This document shows, piece after piece, positions 8,051 through 16,165 of a stretch of DNA of 17,875 bases. Source of the stretch: CAYHBO01 sp964354855. GTDB taxonomy: Bacteria; Babelota; Babeliae; Babelales; RVW-14. How positions within the stretch are numbered: position 1 is the stretch's first letter; every line of letters begins with the position of its first letter. A model generated the notes under the pieces. The model searched no databases. It had not been told where the DNA came from and saw only the letters and a program-made list of their open reading frames with translations. Where the stretch lies: positions 1 through 17,875 of the forward strand of contig CAYHBO010000032.1 of NCBI GenBank assembly GCA_964354855.1, in the 5' to 3' direction. A program made the position numbers and the translations under genes.

Positions 8051-8242
8051 ACGTCATCCTCGCTACTCGCCCGTCGAAGCTCCTGGCTCGACGTAGCTTT
8101 AGCGTAGGCGGCTTGGCGTAGTCGGGACGCGGGGATCAAGATCTTCTTCTTACGTCATCCTCGCTACTCGCCCGTCGAAGCTCCTGGCTCGATGTAGCTT
8201 TAGCGTAGGCGGCTTGGCGTAGTCGGGACGCGGGGATCCAGG
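8051..8242. repeat. Two long-loop variants of the hairpin element
   Basis: Copies at 8051-8140 and 8152-8242 keep the two stems of the short element (ACGTCATCCTCGC and GCGGGGATC) but carry about 65 bp where the short form has the 4-base loop. The insert has its own imperfect palindrome (CGTCGAAGC ... GCTCGACG) followed by GTAGCTTTAGCGTAGGCGG. The two copies differ at only a few positions. Confidence 0.85.
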
Positions 8243-8244
8243 CC

Positions 8245-8298
8245 TTAAATAAAGAATCCCCCACATACCAACCGATACATGGGGGATTCTTTATTTAA
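8245..8298 (-). terminator. Strong inverted repeat, likely terminator of the 742-residue protein gene
   Basis: Perfect 19-bp arms (8245-8263 and 8280-8298) enclose a 16-base loop. The stem top is GC-rich (CCCCCA/TGGGGG) and the outer part is A/T-rich (TTAAATAAAG/CTTTATTTAA). It would therefore work as an intrinsic terminator on either strand. It lies 15 bp beyond the stop codon at 8314-8316 and separates the gene from the repeat field. Confidence 0.75.
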
Positions 8299-8313
8299 GA
8301 CGCCTCAAACTAC

Positions 8314-10542
8314 CTAGTTCTTTATGCTATACACATTAGCATACGGACCAAACATAGGATTTGATGCCAGATAATTATTGATCGCCTGCTTCACCTGCAT
8401 ATAACACGGCGTCGTTCTTGGATTCGCCGTTACCATGCCAATGAGCATTGGAACCACCGTTCCACCAAACATAGTCAATGCTCCAGCAACCTGTTGAATC
8501 TGCGATGCTGTCAAGTAAGCAGAAGACGAAGCAAAACTGGTTGGCGTTGCACTAACATTCGCGGTTAATGTCGTCAAGAACTTATTCACCGCTGTTACAA
8601 ATGCTGCTGTATCAGGCAATACAGCAGCTACCATTGTTTGTGGGCCTACCGGATTACCAATCACCGTAGTAGCTGTATTATTCAATGCTGCAAACGCCGT
8701 AATCAAATTATTAGCATTAGTAATCCCACCAGGCAAACGAGAACCAAGCTGATCAGTAAGCTTAGTAAGCGTTTTTGTTGCCATTGTGAATAAACCTGAT
8801 TGTGAAGAATTTGCACCACTCGATAGATACCCATTAATGAATGAAGCAAAACCATTCATAGCCGCCGCATACCCAGTAACCATATCAAAATTTGGCCCAG
8901 CATACATCGCTGGCACAGGCTGAGGCATCATTTTTACAGGACCAGGAGGCGTCAACATACTAACAAACATTGGAATGGTCTGATTCATCAACGCTGTAAG
9001 ATATCCTTTAACGATAACTAGATCGGCTGAACTTATATAAGCAGTCCCAAGAGATGTTAATTTTGCAAGACCAGCCGCCTGAACACCGGTGGTTTGTTTC
9101 GTTAACGCCGCTTGAAATAAAGCAAGCTGATCAAAAAATGGCTTTAAGCTCACGGCAGTTGCTGGCATATTTAATGCAATTTTAGCATTGCCAAGTACCG
9201 TCACTGACGTATCGGTTAACTTTTTAAGCGCAGTTTTCAAATCATTCGCATTCGTAATATTACTACCAGGTAAACTCACGGAAGAAAGATGACTCGTTAT
9301 TTTATCAAGCTCTTTTGTAGCTAACGTGATTATCGGATTAGCCGCATCACCCGTTTTAAATGCGTTAATAAAATCAAGTGAATTATTAGCCCAAGCAATA
9401 TAGCCAGCATTCGGTATCGCGGCAAGATTTGACAGACTAGGATTGGTAATCAATCCTAACACTGCTGGCACCGTCGTCATAACCAGGTTAATCATCAACT
9501 GCCGTACCGTTGCTAAATCAGTGTTACTTAAGTAAGGATCGGTCACCCTAGTAACCCGATCAGCCATTGTTTTAACACCCGCATAAGTACGCTTATTCAT
9601 TGTCTTGAAAAAGCTGGTGATCGTTGATAACAGCGTTGTAACTTGTGGAAAATTTGGATCGGTAGGAATAATATTTAAACTTGTTCCAACAGCAGTTCCT
9701 AACGGTTTCGATGCGTTCGTAAGATCCTGTAAAATCTTTATCACATTATCCGCATTAGTCGTATGCACCGAAGAATCCATCCTCGTATTCGCCGTAGTAA
9801 GGGTGCTGATCGCCATACCGATAATTTGTGCCGCTTGCATACCGGTAGCTTGAGTTGCAGCTACTCCTGTAGGTTGCGGCGTAACCGGTTGAAGACGCAC
9901 AGCTACCCCTGTTTGCTGAATTACCGTACCCATAACCGGTACCCCTTGCTGCTGTACCACCGTACCCACCGGAATTTGTCCTGCCGGTTGCACTACAAGC
10001 GTAGGAAACGGTAACGGAATACCTGCAAAAGATGCAATGTTGTTTGAAGCGATCGCTATCGTACGATCAGAACCACGCATCATAAACGCGTTTAAGAAAT
10101 TTACTAAATTCGTTAAAAACATACCTGCTTCTTGCCGTGCACTACCAAACTGCAACGCACTCGCCAAACTCGTCAACGCAGCACCTAAAGGAGTCAAATT
10201 AATACCGACAGCTTGCGCTGAAAAATTATCAGTTGCAACACACCCTGCAGGAGGGGTTAATACACACATTGCTAATGCCGCTGCAGCCCCTGTTGGATTA
10301 GAACGTATACTCATCGCCGCATTATTAATCGTTGCTGCCGCGGTAGCAATATAATTAGGAGCAACATTACGAAAGTTCATTGCACCAATTCTGTTTTGTA
10401 CCGTAGGCCCCCATGTTTGAGGCGCTGGAGGAGCAGTCTGACTAACAGGTCCGGCATAACCGGCAACTGGTGCCATACCCTGACATGATGCTGTCATGAG
10501 GGATACAAGTATCCCGTATAAAATAGTATTTATTGTCTTCAT
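8314..10542 (-). CDS. Large exported protein with three internal ITNAN-type repeats
   Basis: A 742-residue protein; the start at 10542 has CTTAAGGAG 6 bases upstream. The N-terminus MKTINTILYGILVSLMTASC is a signal peptide, and Cys20 makes a lipoprotein possible although the lipobox is imperfect. Residues 24-50 are Pro/Ala-rich, and about 190-235 is a low-complexity Val/Gln/Thr segment (VGTVVQQQG, GTVIQQTGVAV). Three related helical units of about 120 residues follow, near 242-366, 406-531 and 587-705. Each contains a TNA(N/D)-type motif (TTNADN 261, ITNANDL 429, ITNANNL 607), a middle segment and a hydrophobic end (VPAVLGLI, IPMFVSML, VPMLIGMV). There is no catalytic signature. The 214-residue protein at 17168-17812 matches one such unit, so this is a small local family. 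A surface or secreted role in host contact is possible but is inference. Composition is Ala/Thr/Asn-rich and poor in charged residues. Confidence 0.8.
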   Translation of the reverse strand: MKTINTILYGILVSLMTASCQGMAPVAGYAGPVSQTAPPAPQTWGPTVQNRIGAMNFRNVAPNYIATAAATINNAAMSIRSNPTGAAAALAMCVLTPPAGCVATDNFSAQAVGINLTPLGAALTSLASALQFGSARQEAGMFLTNLVNFLNAFMMRGSDRTIAIASNNIASFAGIPLPFPTLVVQPAGQIPVGTVVQQQGVPVMGTVIQQTGVAVRLQPVTPQPTGVAATQATGMQAAQIIGMAISTLTTANTRMDSSVHTTNADNVIKILQDLTNASKPLGTAVGTSLNIIPTDPNFPQVTTLLSTITSFFKTMNKRTYAGVKTMADRVTRVTDPYLSNTDLATVRQLMINLVMTTVPAVLGLITNPSLSNLAAIPNAGYIAWANNSLDFINAFKTGDAANPIITLATKELDKITSHLSSVSLPGSNITNANDLKTALKKLTDTSVTVLGNAKIALNMPATAVSLKPFFDQLALFQAALTKQTTGVQAAGLAKLTSLGTAYISSADLVIVKGYLTALMNQTIPMFVSMLTPPGPVKMMPQPVPAMYAGPNFDMVTGYAAAMNGFASFINGYLSSGANSSQSGLFTMATKTLTKLTDQLGSRLPGGITNANNLITAFAALNNTATTVIGNPVGPQTMVAAVLPDTAAFVTAVNKFLTTLTANVSATPTSFASSSAYLTASQIQQVAGALTMFGGTVVPMLIGMVTANPRTTPCYMQVKQAINNYLASNPMFGPYANVYSIKN

Positions 10543-10604
10543 AGAATCTCCTTAAGAAAGCTTGATTATCATTACGACTCTGTATTTCGAATATCGTCCT
10601 TAAA

Positions 10605-10789
10605 CTTCTTACGTCATACCTAGCTTCTTACGTCATACTTAGCTTCTTACGTCATCCTCGCGAACGCGGGGATCCAGGTCTTCTCTCTTCTTGAAAATTT
10701 TCTTATTTTCTTATATGTCTCTTTTTTAAATTTTTTAGAAAGTAAGTAAAAGTAAAAAGACTGGATCCCCGCATTCGCGAGGATGACGT
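10605..10789. repeat. Paired hairpin element (forward, spacer, reverse) with 19-bp truncated units
   Basis: Two half-units with a 19-bp period (10605-10623 and 10624-10642) lead into a full forward element at 10649-10678. An 82-bp A/T-rich spacer follows, then a reverse element at 10761-10789. The right end of the spacer (AATTTTTTAGAAAGTAAG) is related to that of the pair at 16166-16285. The pair could fold as a single long hairpin. Confidence 0.85.
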
Positions 10790-10806
10790 AACTAAAAATT
10801 CTACAC

Positions 10807-10850
10807 CCGCTCGTGGTGAGGAGCCCGCAAGGGCGTCTCGAACCATAGCA
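10807..10850. repeat. GC-rich palindromic segment downstream of barrel paralog 2
   Basis: This short segment of a different type has a hairpin GAGCCC-GCAA-GGGCGTCTC (4-base loop) between CGCTCGTGGTGAG and CTCGAACCAT. It lies 17 bp beyond the stop of the gene at 10867 and could help end its transcript; on the minus strand it is followed by TAGAATTTTTAG. There is only one copy in the window. Confidence 0.4.
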
Positions 10851-10866
10851 AGGGGCAACGAACCAT

Positions 10867-12420
10867 TTACCAAGCAATATTACCCTTGAGCCAAACCGCA
10901 TACTGATTAAGAACCGCATTAGTATTAGCCACTTCATACGAAGCACCAATGCCAAGATTCGTCGGCCAGTCACCCCATGTTGATCGGTACATCGCACCAG
11001 CATGAATTTTATTACTCAACTGACTTGGTGTTTGCGCAACAGATGTATCTAAATTCGCACGATTTACAAAGGCATCGTTAAGAAAATCATCACCATCTTC
11101 TTCAGCACTCGTCAAAATAGTATTATCCAAAATACCGTACGTATTATCTTCCCAATTACGCACTGAAACCGATTCTTTTTCGCGCCAGTAGAGGTTATAA
11201 CCAACATCAAATACCACATTTTTCATCTGAAATGACAAATCAACTAACGCATCAACATGACAGCCTGGCGTTACGTTTACCGCACGCGTAAGTTGGTTCG
11301 CTGCAGGAAATAGTGGGGTACCTTGCGTACTAGCACCTTGTACCGTACTCATCAAACAATATTGAGCTAACGGTGGAACAACGTTAAATCCTTTTACACC
11401 GAGCATACGAACTTCTTGATGTTCAAAAAGATATTTGAACTGTAATCCACCTTCAAGCCAAATACGCGTATCCGCACTGTTCCAAACCTGAAACCCTGCA
11501 TCAACGCCAGCACCTAAACCAACGTGTTGACCATTCCCCACGACCGGTTCAAAGAGATTGCAACCGTTAGGTTGGTTCCCGGTCGGGAGCGTGAAACGAA
11601 TATTAGCCGCATAATGACGTGTACCACAACAATTATGACGATACCCAACGGTAAGATCAAGATCAGCTACGCCGCCCTGCGTTGTTTTACCGGCAATTTT
11701 TGATTTGATTAATGGATCACGTCGATCAGCTGGATCAATAGAAGCAGGAATCGTTACGTTACCCGCAAAAAAATCTGCCAAAGTAAACGATGGACCTGTT
11801 GGAAGAAATGGGGTCGTTGATGCAATAGCAATTTGTATCGGCTGATTATTTGCAATAGTCATATTCATATTGTTAGTTACCGAAACAAAGGGAACGGCAA
11901 CATTTACATAAAAACCACTTTGTGGATTATGAGAATATTCCATATCAACACGTGCACCGACAATTTCTTGTGATGGGTTAAAGGTAACGGTCCCATTAAA
12001 AAATTGATTTACAGTATCATTACCACTTAATAAGGCACCATCAACTTCTGTTGGGTTGGTAACAAAAGTATTAATTGGGAGTTGTCCAGAAGGGGTTAAC
12101 GAAGCTGCGTTAAAATTATAGCGTGCCCCAACCGTGAAACTATTTTTTCCATTCCCTATACCAAAGTATTCTCCAACATCCGCACGATTCGTCGATGCTT
12201 GATAAAATGGGGTCACTTGAAAACGACCATGAAGACATTTATTTTTGTCGGTTAAGGCATACAACTCGAGATCCCATGGTGAAAATTCCATGGTTTTATT
12301 TTGTCCAACCGGACGTGGCATCATGAATGTTTTTTTGGAATTGGCATGCATTGATGAAGCACCAAGGGACACCCCAAGTAACAGCATCAATAATTTTTTT
12401 GTCGTGACAGACTTCATCAT
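10867..12420 (-). CDS. Predicted outer-membrane beta-barrel, paralog 2
   Basis: A 517-residue protein from the ATG at 12420, placed 7 bases after AAAGGAG; an upstream GTG at 12456 is rejected because the ribosome site lies inside that extension. The signal peptide is MMKSVTTKKLLMLLLGVSLG...MHA, about 26 residues. The mature part starts with KKTFMMPRPVG, then EYFGIGNGKNSFTVG, TFNPSQEIVGARVDME, VSVTNNMNMTIAN, FTLADFFAGN, GGVADLDLTVGYRH, TLPTGNQPNGCNLFEP, VGNGQHVGLGAGVDAG, YLFEHQEVRMLGVKG, VFDVGYNLYWREKE and SVRNWEDNTYGIL. It ends QYAVWLKGNIAW, with the terminal aromatic residue expected of a BAM substrate. It is the first of three tandem copies (10867, 12678, 14409) and is about equally related to the other two by eye. 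No ligand, pore or enzymatic motif is recognisable. The intergenic sequence on both sides holds inverted repeats. Confidence 0.8.
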   Translation of the reverse strand: MMKSVTTKKLLMLLLGVSLGASSMHANSKKTFMMPRPVGQNKTMEFSPWDLELYALTDKNKCLHGRFQVTPFYQASTNRADVGEYFGIGNGKNSFTVGARYNFNAASLTPSGQLPINTFVTNPTEVDGALLSGNDTVNQFFNGTVTFNPSQEIVGARVDMEYSHNPQSGFYVNVAVPFVSVTNNMNMTIANNQPIQIAIASTTPFLPTGPSFTLADFFAGNVTIPASIDPADRRDPLIKSKIAGKTTQGGVADLDLTVGYRHNCCGTRHYAANIRFTLPTGNQPNGCNLFEPVVGNGQHVGLGAGVDAGFQVWNSADTRIWLEGGLQFKYLFEHQEVRMLGVKGFNVVPPLAQYCLMSTVQGASTQGTPLFPAANQLTRAVNVTPGCHVDALVDLSFQMKNVVFDVGYNLYWREKESVSVRNWEDNTYGILDNTILTSAEEDGDDFLNDAFVNRANLDTSVAQTPSQLSNKIHAGAMYRSTWGDWPTNLGIGASYEVANTNAVLNQYAVWLKGNIAW

Positions 12421-12534
12421 CTTCCTTCTCCTTTTTTTTAGAACTCGTAACAACACTAAAAAATAGACTAGATCAATATGATGATGGAGTCAAAAGATGT
12501 CACATGAAGAATAATGCTTGCTGAGTTTTTTGTG

Positions 12535-12590
12535 AATAACGATTTACCGTACCAAAAACACTGACAAATCTGGTACGGTAAATCGTTATT
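12535..12590. terminator. Perfect 20-bp inverted repeat between barrel paralogs 2 and 3
   Basis: Arms at 12535-12554 and 12571-12590 are perfect 20-bp complements (AATAACGATTTACCGTACCA and its complement) with a 16-base loop. The stem is only moderately GC-rich and the flanking T-run is short, so a terminator for the gene at 12678 is likely but not certain. A protein-binding palindrome upstream of paralog 2 is the alternative. Confidence 0.5.
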
Positions 12591-12647
12591 TTGCGATTTT
12601 CGGAACCGATATACTTTCGTAATTCATACAATTAAGACACAGTAAAG

Positions 12648-12676
12648 AAGTAAGGCCTGGAATCCAGGCCTTACTT
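12648..12676 (-). terminator. Short palindrome at the 3' end of barrel paralog 3
   Basis: Fourteen-base arms (AAGTAAGGCCTGGA and TCCAGGCCTTACTT) flank a single base, one base beyond the stop codon at 12678. They match the outer ends of the paired hairpin element at 16034-16151, so this looks like a collapsed element. It could serve as a weak terminator. Confidence 0.5.
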
Positions 12677-12677
12677 T

Positions 12678-14185
12678 CTACCAACCAATACTTCCCTTCA
12701 ACCACACCGAGTACTGGTCAAGCGCCGCATTCGATGACGCAAATTCAAACGAGCCACCAACGCCGGCGGTCACCGGAAGGCTGCAGCATGCACCACGATA
12801 GGTCATGCCAACCTGCATTTTGTGCGTTAACTGATCCGGCGTTTCAGCTACACTCGTATCTAAGTTTTTACGATTCAAATATTCGCCATCAAGAAAATAA
12901 TTCGATCCACTATTCTTACCGGTCGTCACCGAACCAGTGGTGACAAAAGTGTAGCCGAGCAATCCAAAGGTGTTATCTTCCCATGAGACAACCGCTACTT
13001 TTTCTCGTGCACGCCAAAACATGTTGTAACCAACATCAAAAACAAAGCTTCTCATCTGAAATGAAACATCGAGTAATGCATCGATATGGCTTCCTGGTGT
13101 TACATTCACTGAACGTGTCAATTCGTTAGCTGCTGGAAATATTGCAACACCATCAGCTACTGCACCATGCGTTGTTCCCATCAAACAGTACTGTGGCAAT
13201 GGTGGGATAACACTAAAGCCTTTCACACCAAGCATACGCACCTCTTCATCTTTAAAGAGATAGGTGTACTGCACGCGTGCATCAAGCATCATTGTACAAT
13301 CTTTATTTTGCCACAGTTGAAAGCCAAGGTCCCAACCAGCACCAAGCCCCACGTGATGACCATTCCCCACAACCGGTTCAAATAAATTGCAACCATTAGG
13401 ACGATTACCGGTAGGTATCGTTACACGAATATTACTTGCGTAGTGATTTTTTTCCGTAACCGTGCGATACCCTAACGTCACATCCAGATCAGCTAATCCA
13501 CCTTGGGTTGTGCGCCCCACAATTTTTGATTTGTTAAGACCGATACGCCTATCGGTTGGATCGATTGATGCTGGAATGTTAATGTTACCCGCAAACAAAT
13601 CAGTTAATGTATAGAAAGACCCATTCCCGTTGTAATCTGTATTAACCGAAATCTGTACTTTGTTCGCATCAGCAACCGTCATATTCATGCTATTACTTAC
13701 CGAAACAAAGGGCATGCCTAGTTTAAAAAAGAAACCTTCATGTGCATGATTACAATATTCCAGGTCAACACGTGCACCCCAAATTTTTTGGTCAGGATTA
13801 AATTTCACAGTACCCACAAATTGATGGGGAATAATAGCATCATGTGCATTGTTTCTAAAATCTTGAAAGCCGGTCAAGAGTGCACCTTCAACATCTGCTG
13901 GATTTGACACCACCGGATCTTCAACTGGATTAAGGGTTACGCCGGCTGAATCAAAGTTATAACGCTTACCGACAGTAAAACTATTTTTACCATTGCCTAC
14001 ACCAAAGTACTCGCCAACATCACCACGATTGGTTGATGCTTGATAGAACGGCGTTACTTGTACTCGGCTATGGATACCCTTGTGTTCATGCGCCCACCAT
14101 GGTGAAAACGTCATTGCTTCATTCATGCCTACAGGACGTGGCATTAAAAATGTTTTTTGCGTATACGCATGCATTGATGATGTAC
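12678..14185 (-). CDS. Predicted outer-membrane beta-barrel, paralog 3 (5' end in assembly gap)
   Basis: The frame is open from the stop at 12678 to the gap edge at 14185, about 502 codons. Compared with paralog 4, only about 17 N-terminal residues of the signal peptide and the ribosome site are missing, hidden in the N run. The visible part starts (S)SMHAYTQKTFLMPRPVGMNEAM and contains EYFGVGNGKNSFTVG, VSNPADVEGALLTG, KFNPDQKIWGARVDLEY, SVSNSMNMTVADA, GGLADLDVTLGYR, TIPTGNRPNGCNLFEP, YLFKDEEVRMLGVKG, VFDVGYNMFWRARE and QYSVWLKGSIGW. It is clearly the closest relative of paralog 4; the DNA at the gap edge is identical to that copy for more than 20 bases. The difference is concentrated in variable segments, for example after FTVG and after the SWEDNT block. 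Cell location and role are as inferred for the family: outer membrane, ligand unknown. Confidence 0.8.
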
Positions 14186-14285
14186 NNNNNNNNNNNNNNN
14201 NNNNNNNNNNNNNNNNNNNNNNNNNNNNNNNNNNNNNNNNNNNNNNNNNNNNNNNNNNNNNNNNNNNNNNNNNNNNNNNNNNNNN
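14186..14285. other. Assembly gap (100 N)
   Basis: This run of exactly 100 N hides the start of paralog 3 and an unknown amount of the hairpin-element array that resumes at 14286. The break falls where two near-identical paralogs and repeats would confuse a short-read assembler. Confidence 0.98.
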
Positions 14286-14400
14286 TCATCCTCGCGCATG
14301 CGGGGATCCAGGCCTTCTTTCTTGTTACGTCATCCTCGCGAACGCGGGGATCCAGGCCTTCTTTTTTGTTACGTCATCCTCGCGAACGCGGGGATCCAGG
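14286..14400. repeat. Tandem forward hairpin elements, 44-bp period
   Basis: Three forward elements (14286-14312, cut by the gap; 14327-14356; 14371-14400) are separated by short pyrimidine runs ending in TTGTT. The first has a GCATGC core and the others GAACGC. The last ends 8 bp from the stop codon of the gene at 14409. Confidence 0.9.
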
Positions 14401-14408
14401 CCTTTATT

Positions 14409-16001
14409 TTACCAACCAACACTTCCCTTCAGCCACACCGCATACTGATCAAGCGCCGCATTCGATGACGCAAACTCAAAGGAGCCACCAACACCCGCCG
14501 TTACCGGTAAGTTCCAACATGAACCACAATAGGTTACGCCCATATGCATTTTATGCGTCAGTTGATCAGGCGTTTCCGCTGCTGCTACATCAAGGTTTTT
14601 ACGATTAAGGGTCGTACCATCAAGAAACATTGGATGACCATCATAAAGACCGGTAGACACTGAATGATTGGTAAAAATGGTCTCTGAAAAAATGCCATAG
14701 GTATCATCTTCCCATGAAATCACCGAGACTTTTTCTCGTGCACGCCAGTAGAGGTTATAACCAACATCAAACACCATATTTTTCATCTGAAATGAAACAT
14801 CAAGCAACGCATCGATATGACTTCCCGGAGTTACATGTACGGAACGGGTAAGCTCATTGGCTGCTGGAAAGATTGCCACACCATCAACCACGTCAACCGG
14901 TGCATTATTCCCTGGCGTACTTGCTTGACCATGCAACGTCCCCATCAACATGTACTGTGGCAGTGGTGGAATATCGCAGTATCCCTTCACGCCAAGCATA
15001 CGCACCTCTTCATCTTTGAATAAGTAGGTGTATTGCACACGTGTATCAACAACCATCTTGCAACCATCGTTTTGCCATACGTGAAAGCCTAAGTCCCAAC
15101 CGGCACCAAGCCCCACGTGATGCCCATTACCTAAGACCGGTTCAAATAAATTACAACCGGACGGACGATTTCCTGTAGGAAGCGTTAAACGAATGTTTCC
15201 CGCATAGTGTATTTTTTCTGAAACAGTACGATGCCCTAACGTAATATCAAGATCTGCTAACCCGCCCTGCGTCGTTCTTCCTGCAATTTTTGATTTGGTT
15301 AAGGGTGCACGAATATCGGTTGGATCACCGACTGCTGTCGCGATAGCAACCTTACCTGCAAAATAATCAGCTAAGGTAAATGACGGCCCAATAGGCTCCA
15401 ACGTATTATTATCAACCGCAATCTGTACTGAGTTGGCATTAGCAATCATCATATTCATGCTATTACTCACGCTTGCAAACGGCATCCCGACATGTACATA
15501 GAAGCCTTCATGTGCATAACTAAAATATTCTAGATCAACACGCGCACCCCAAATTTCTTGATCTGGATTAAAAGAAACTACACCACGGAATTGATGAGAT
15601 CTAAGCGTACAACATGCATTCTTAAAATCCTGCAACCCACTCATCAAGGCACCATCAACATCGGCAGGATTGGATACTAACGTTTTCACTGGATTCGGTA
15701 CGGTAAAAAAATTACTCTCTTCATCACCAAAGGCATAACGGGTTCCTACGGTAAAACTATTGTTGCCATTGCCAACACCGAAGTACTCGCCAACATCACC
15801 ACGATTGGTTGAGGCTTGATAGAATGGCGTTACCGTTAAACGACTATGGATTCCCTTGTGTTCATGCGCCCACCACGGCGAAAACCGCATCGCTTCATTC
15901 ATGCCAACAGGACGTGGCATTAAAAATGTTTTTTGCGTATACGCATGCATTGATGATGTACTAAGGGATGTAATAAGTAATAATTTTAGTAGGTTCTTCA
16001 T
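14409..16001 (-). CDS. Predicted outer-membrane beta-barrel, paralog 4
   Basis: A 530-residue protein from the ATG at 16001, with TTAGGAG 6 bases upstream. The frame stays open a further 29 codons into a hairpin element, but that extension lacks a ribosome site. The signal peptide is MKNLLKLLLITSLSTSSMHA. Then come YTQKTFLMPRPVGMNEAM, EYFGVGNGNNSFTVG, VSNPADVDGALMSG, SFNPDQEIWGARVDLEY, SVSNSMNMMIANA, FTLADYFAGK, GGLADLDITLGHR, TLPTGNRPSGCNLFEP, YLFKDEEVRMLGVKG, TRSVHVTPGSHIDALLD, VFDVGYNLYWRARE and the terminal QYAVWLKGSVGW. It is the closest relative of paralog 3, and most changes fall in segments likely to be loops. A hairpin element lies immediately upstream (16034-16063), so any promoter must lie in or beyond it. 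No enzyme motif is visible; an outer-membrane barrel is the best reading. Confidence 0.82.
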   Translation of the reverse strand: MKNLLKLLLITSLSTSSMHAYTQKTFLMPRPVGMNEAMRFSPWWAHEHKGIHSRLTVTPFYQASTNRGDVGEYFGVGNGNNSFTVGTRYAFGDEESNFFTVPNPVKTLVSNPADVDGALMSGLQDFKNACCTLRSHQFRGVVSFNPDQEIWGARVDLEYFSYAHEGFYVHVGMPFASVSNSMNMMIANANSVQIAVDNNTLEPIGPSFTLADYFAGKVAIATAVGDPTDIRAPLTKSKIAGRTTQGGLADLDITLGHRTVSEKIHYAGNIRLTLPTGNRPSGCNLFEPVLGNGHHVGLGAGWDLGFHVWQNDGCKMVVDTRVQYTYLFKDEEVRMLGVKGYCDIPPLPQYMLMGTLHGQASTPGNNAPVDVVDGVAIFPAANELTRSVHVTPGSHIDALLDVSFQMKNMVFDVGYNLYWRAREKVSVISWEDDTYGIFSETIFTNHSVSTGLYDGHPMFLDGTTLNRKNLDVAAAETPDQLTHKMHMGVTYCGSCWNLPVTAGVGGSFEFASSNAALDQYAVWLKGSVGW

Positions 16002-16033
16002 AAATTCTCCTAAATTGTTTTTAAAAAGTAAGG

Positions 16034-16151
16034 CCTGGATCCCCGCATGCGCGAGGATGACGTGTCCGATGTAAAAATTTTCAAACAAATACTAACTTTT
16101 TTCGCTCTTTACACTTTTACTACGTCATCCTCGCGCATGCGGGGATCCAGG
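16034..16151. repeat. Paired hairpin element (reverse, 58-bp spacer, forward)
   Basis: A reverse element at 16034-16063 and a forward element at 16122-16151 flank a 58-bp A/T-rich spacer containing ACTTTTTTCGCTCTT. Spacer length and sequence resemble those of the pair at 7591-7742. The flanks AAGTAAGGCC and GGCCTTCTTT extend the inverted repeat. Confidence 0.85.
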
Positions 16152-16165
16152 CCTTCTTTCTTGTT

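Noticed and set aside
10647..11003. Minus-strand frame of 118 codons overlapping the end of barrel paralog 2
   Set aside because: It is an out-of-frame shadow of the barrel gene followed by translated repeats (VILANAGIQ, WIPAFARMT).
14033..14608. Plus-strand open frames across the second gap
   Set aside because: They are antisense to barrel paralogs and contain translated hairpin elements and N bases.
16002..16088. N-terminal extension of barrel paralog 4 into the hairpin element
   Set aside because: The ATG at 16001 has its own ribosome site and starts a proper signal peptide, and the extension is only translated repeat.
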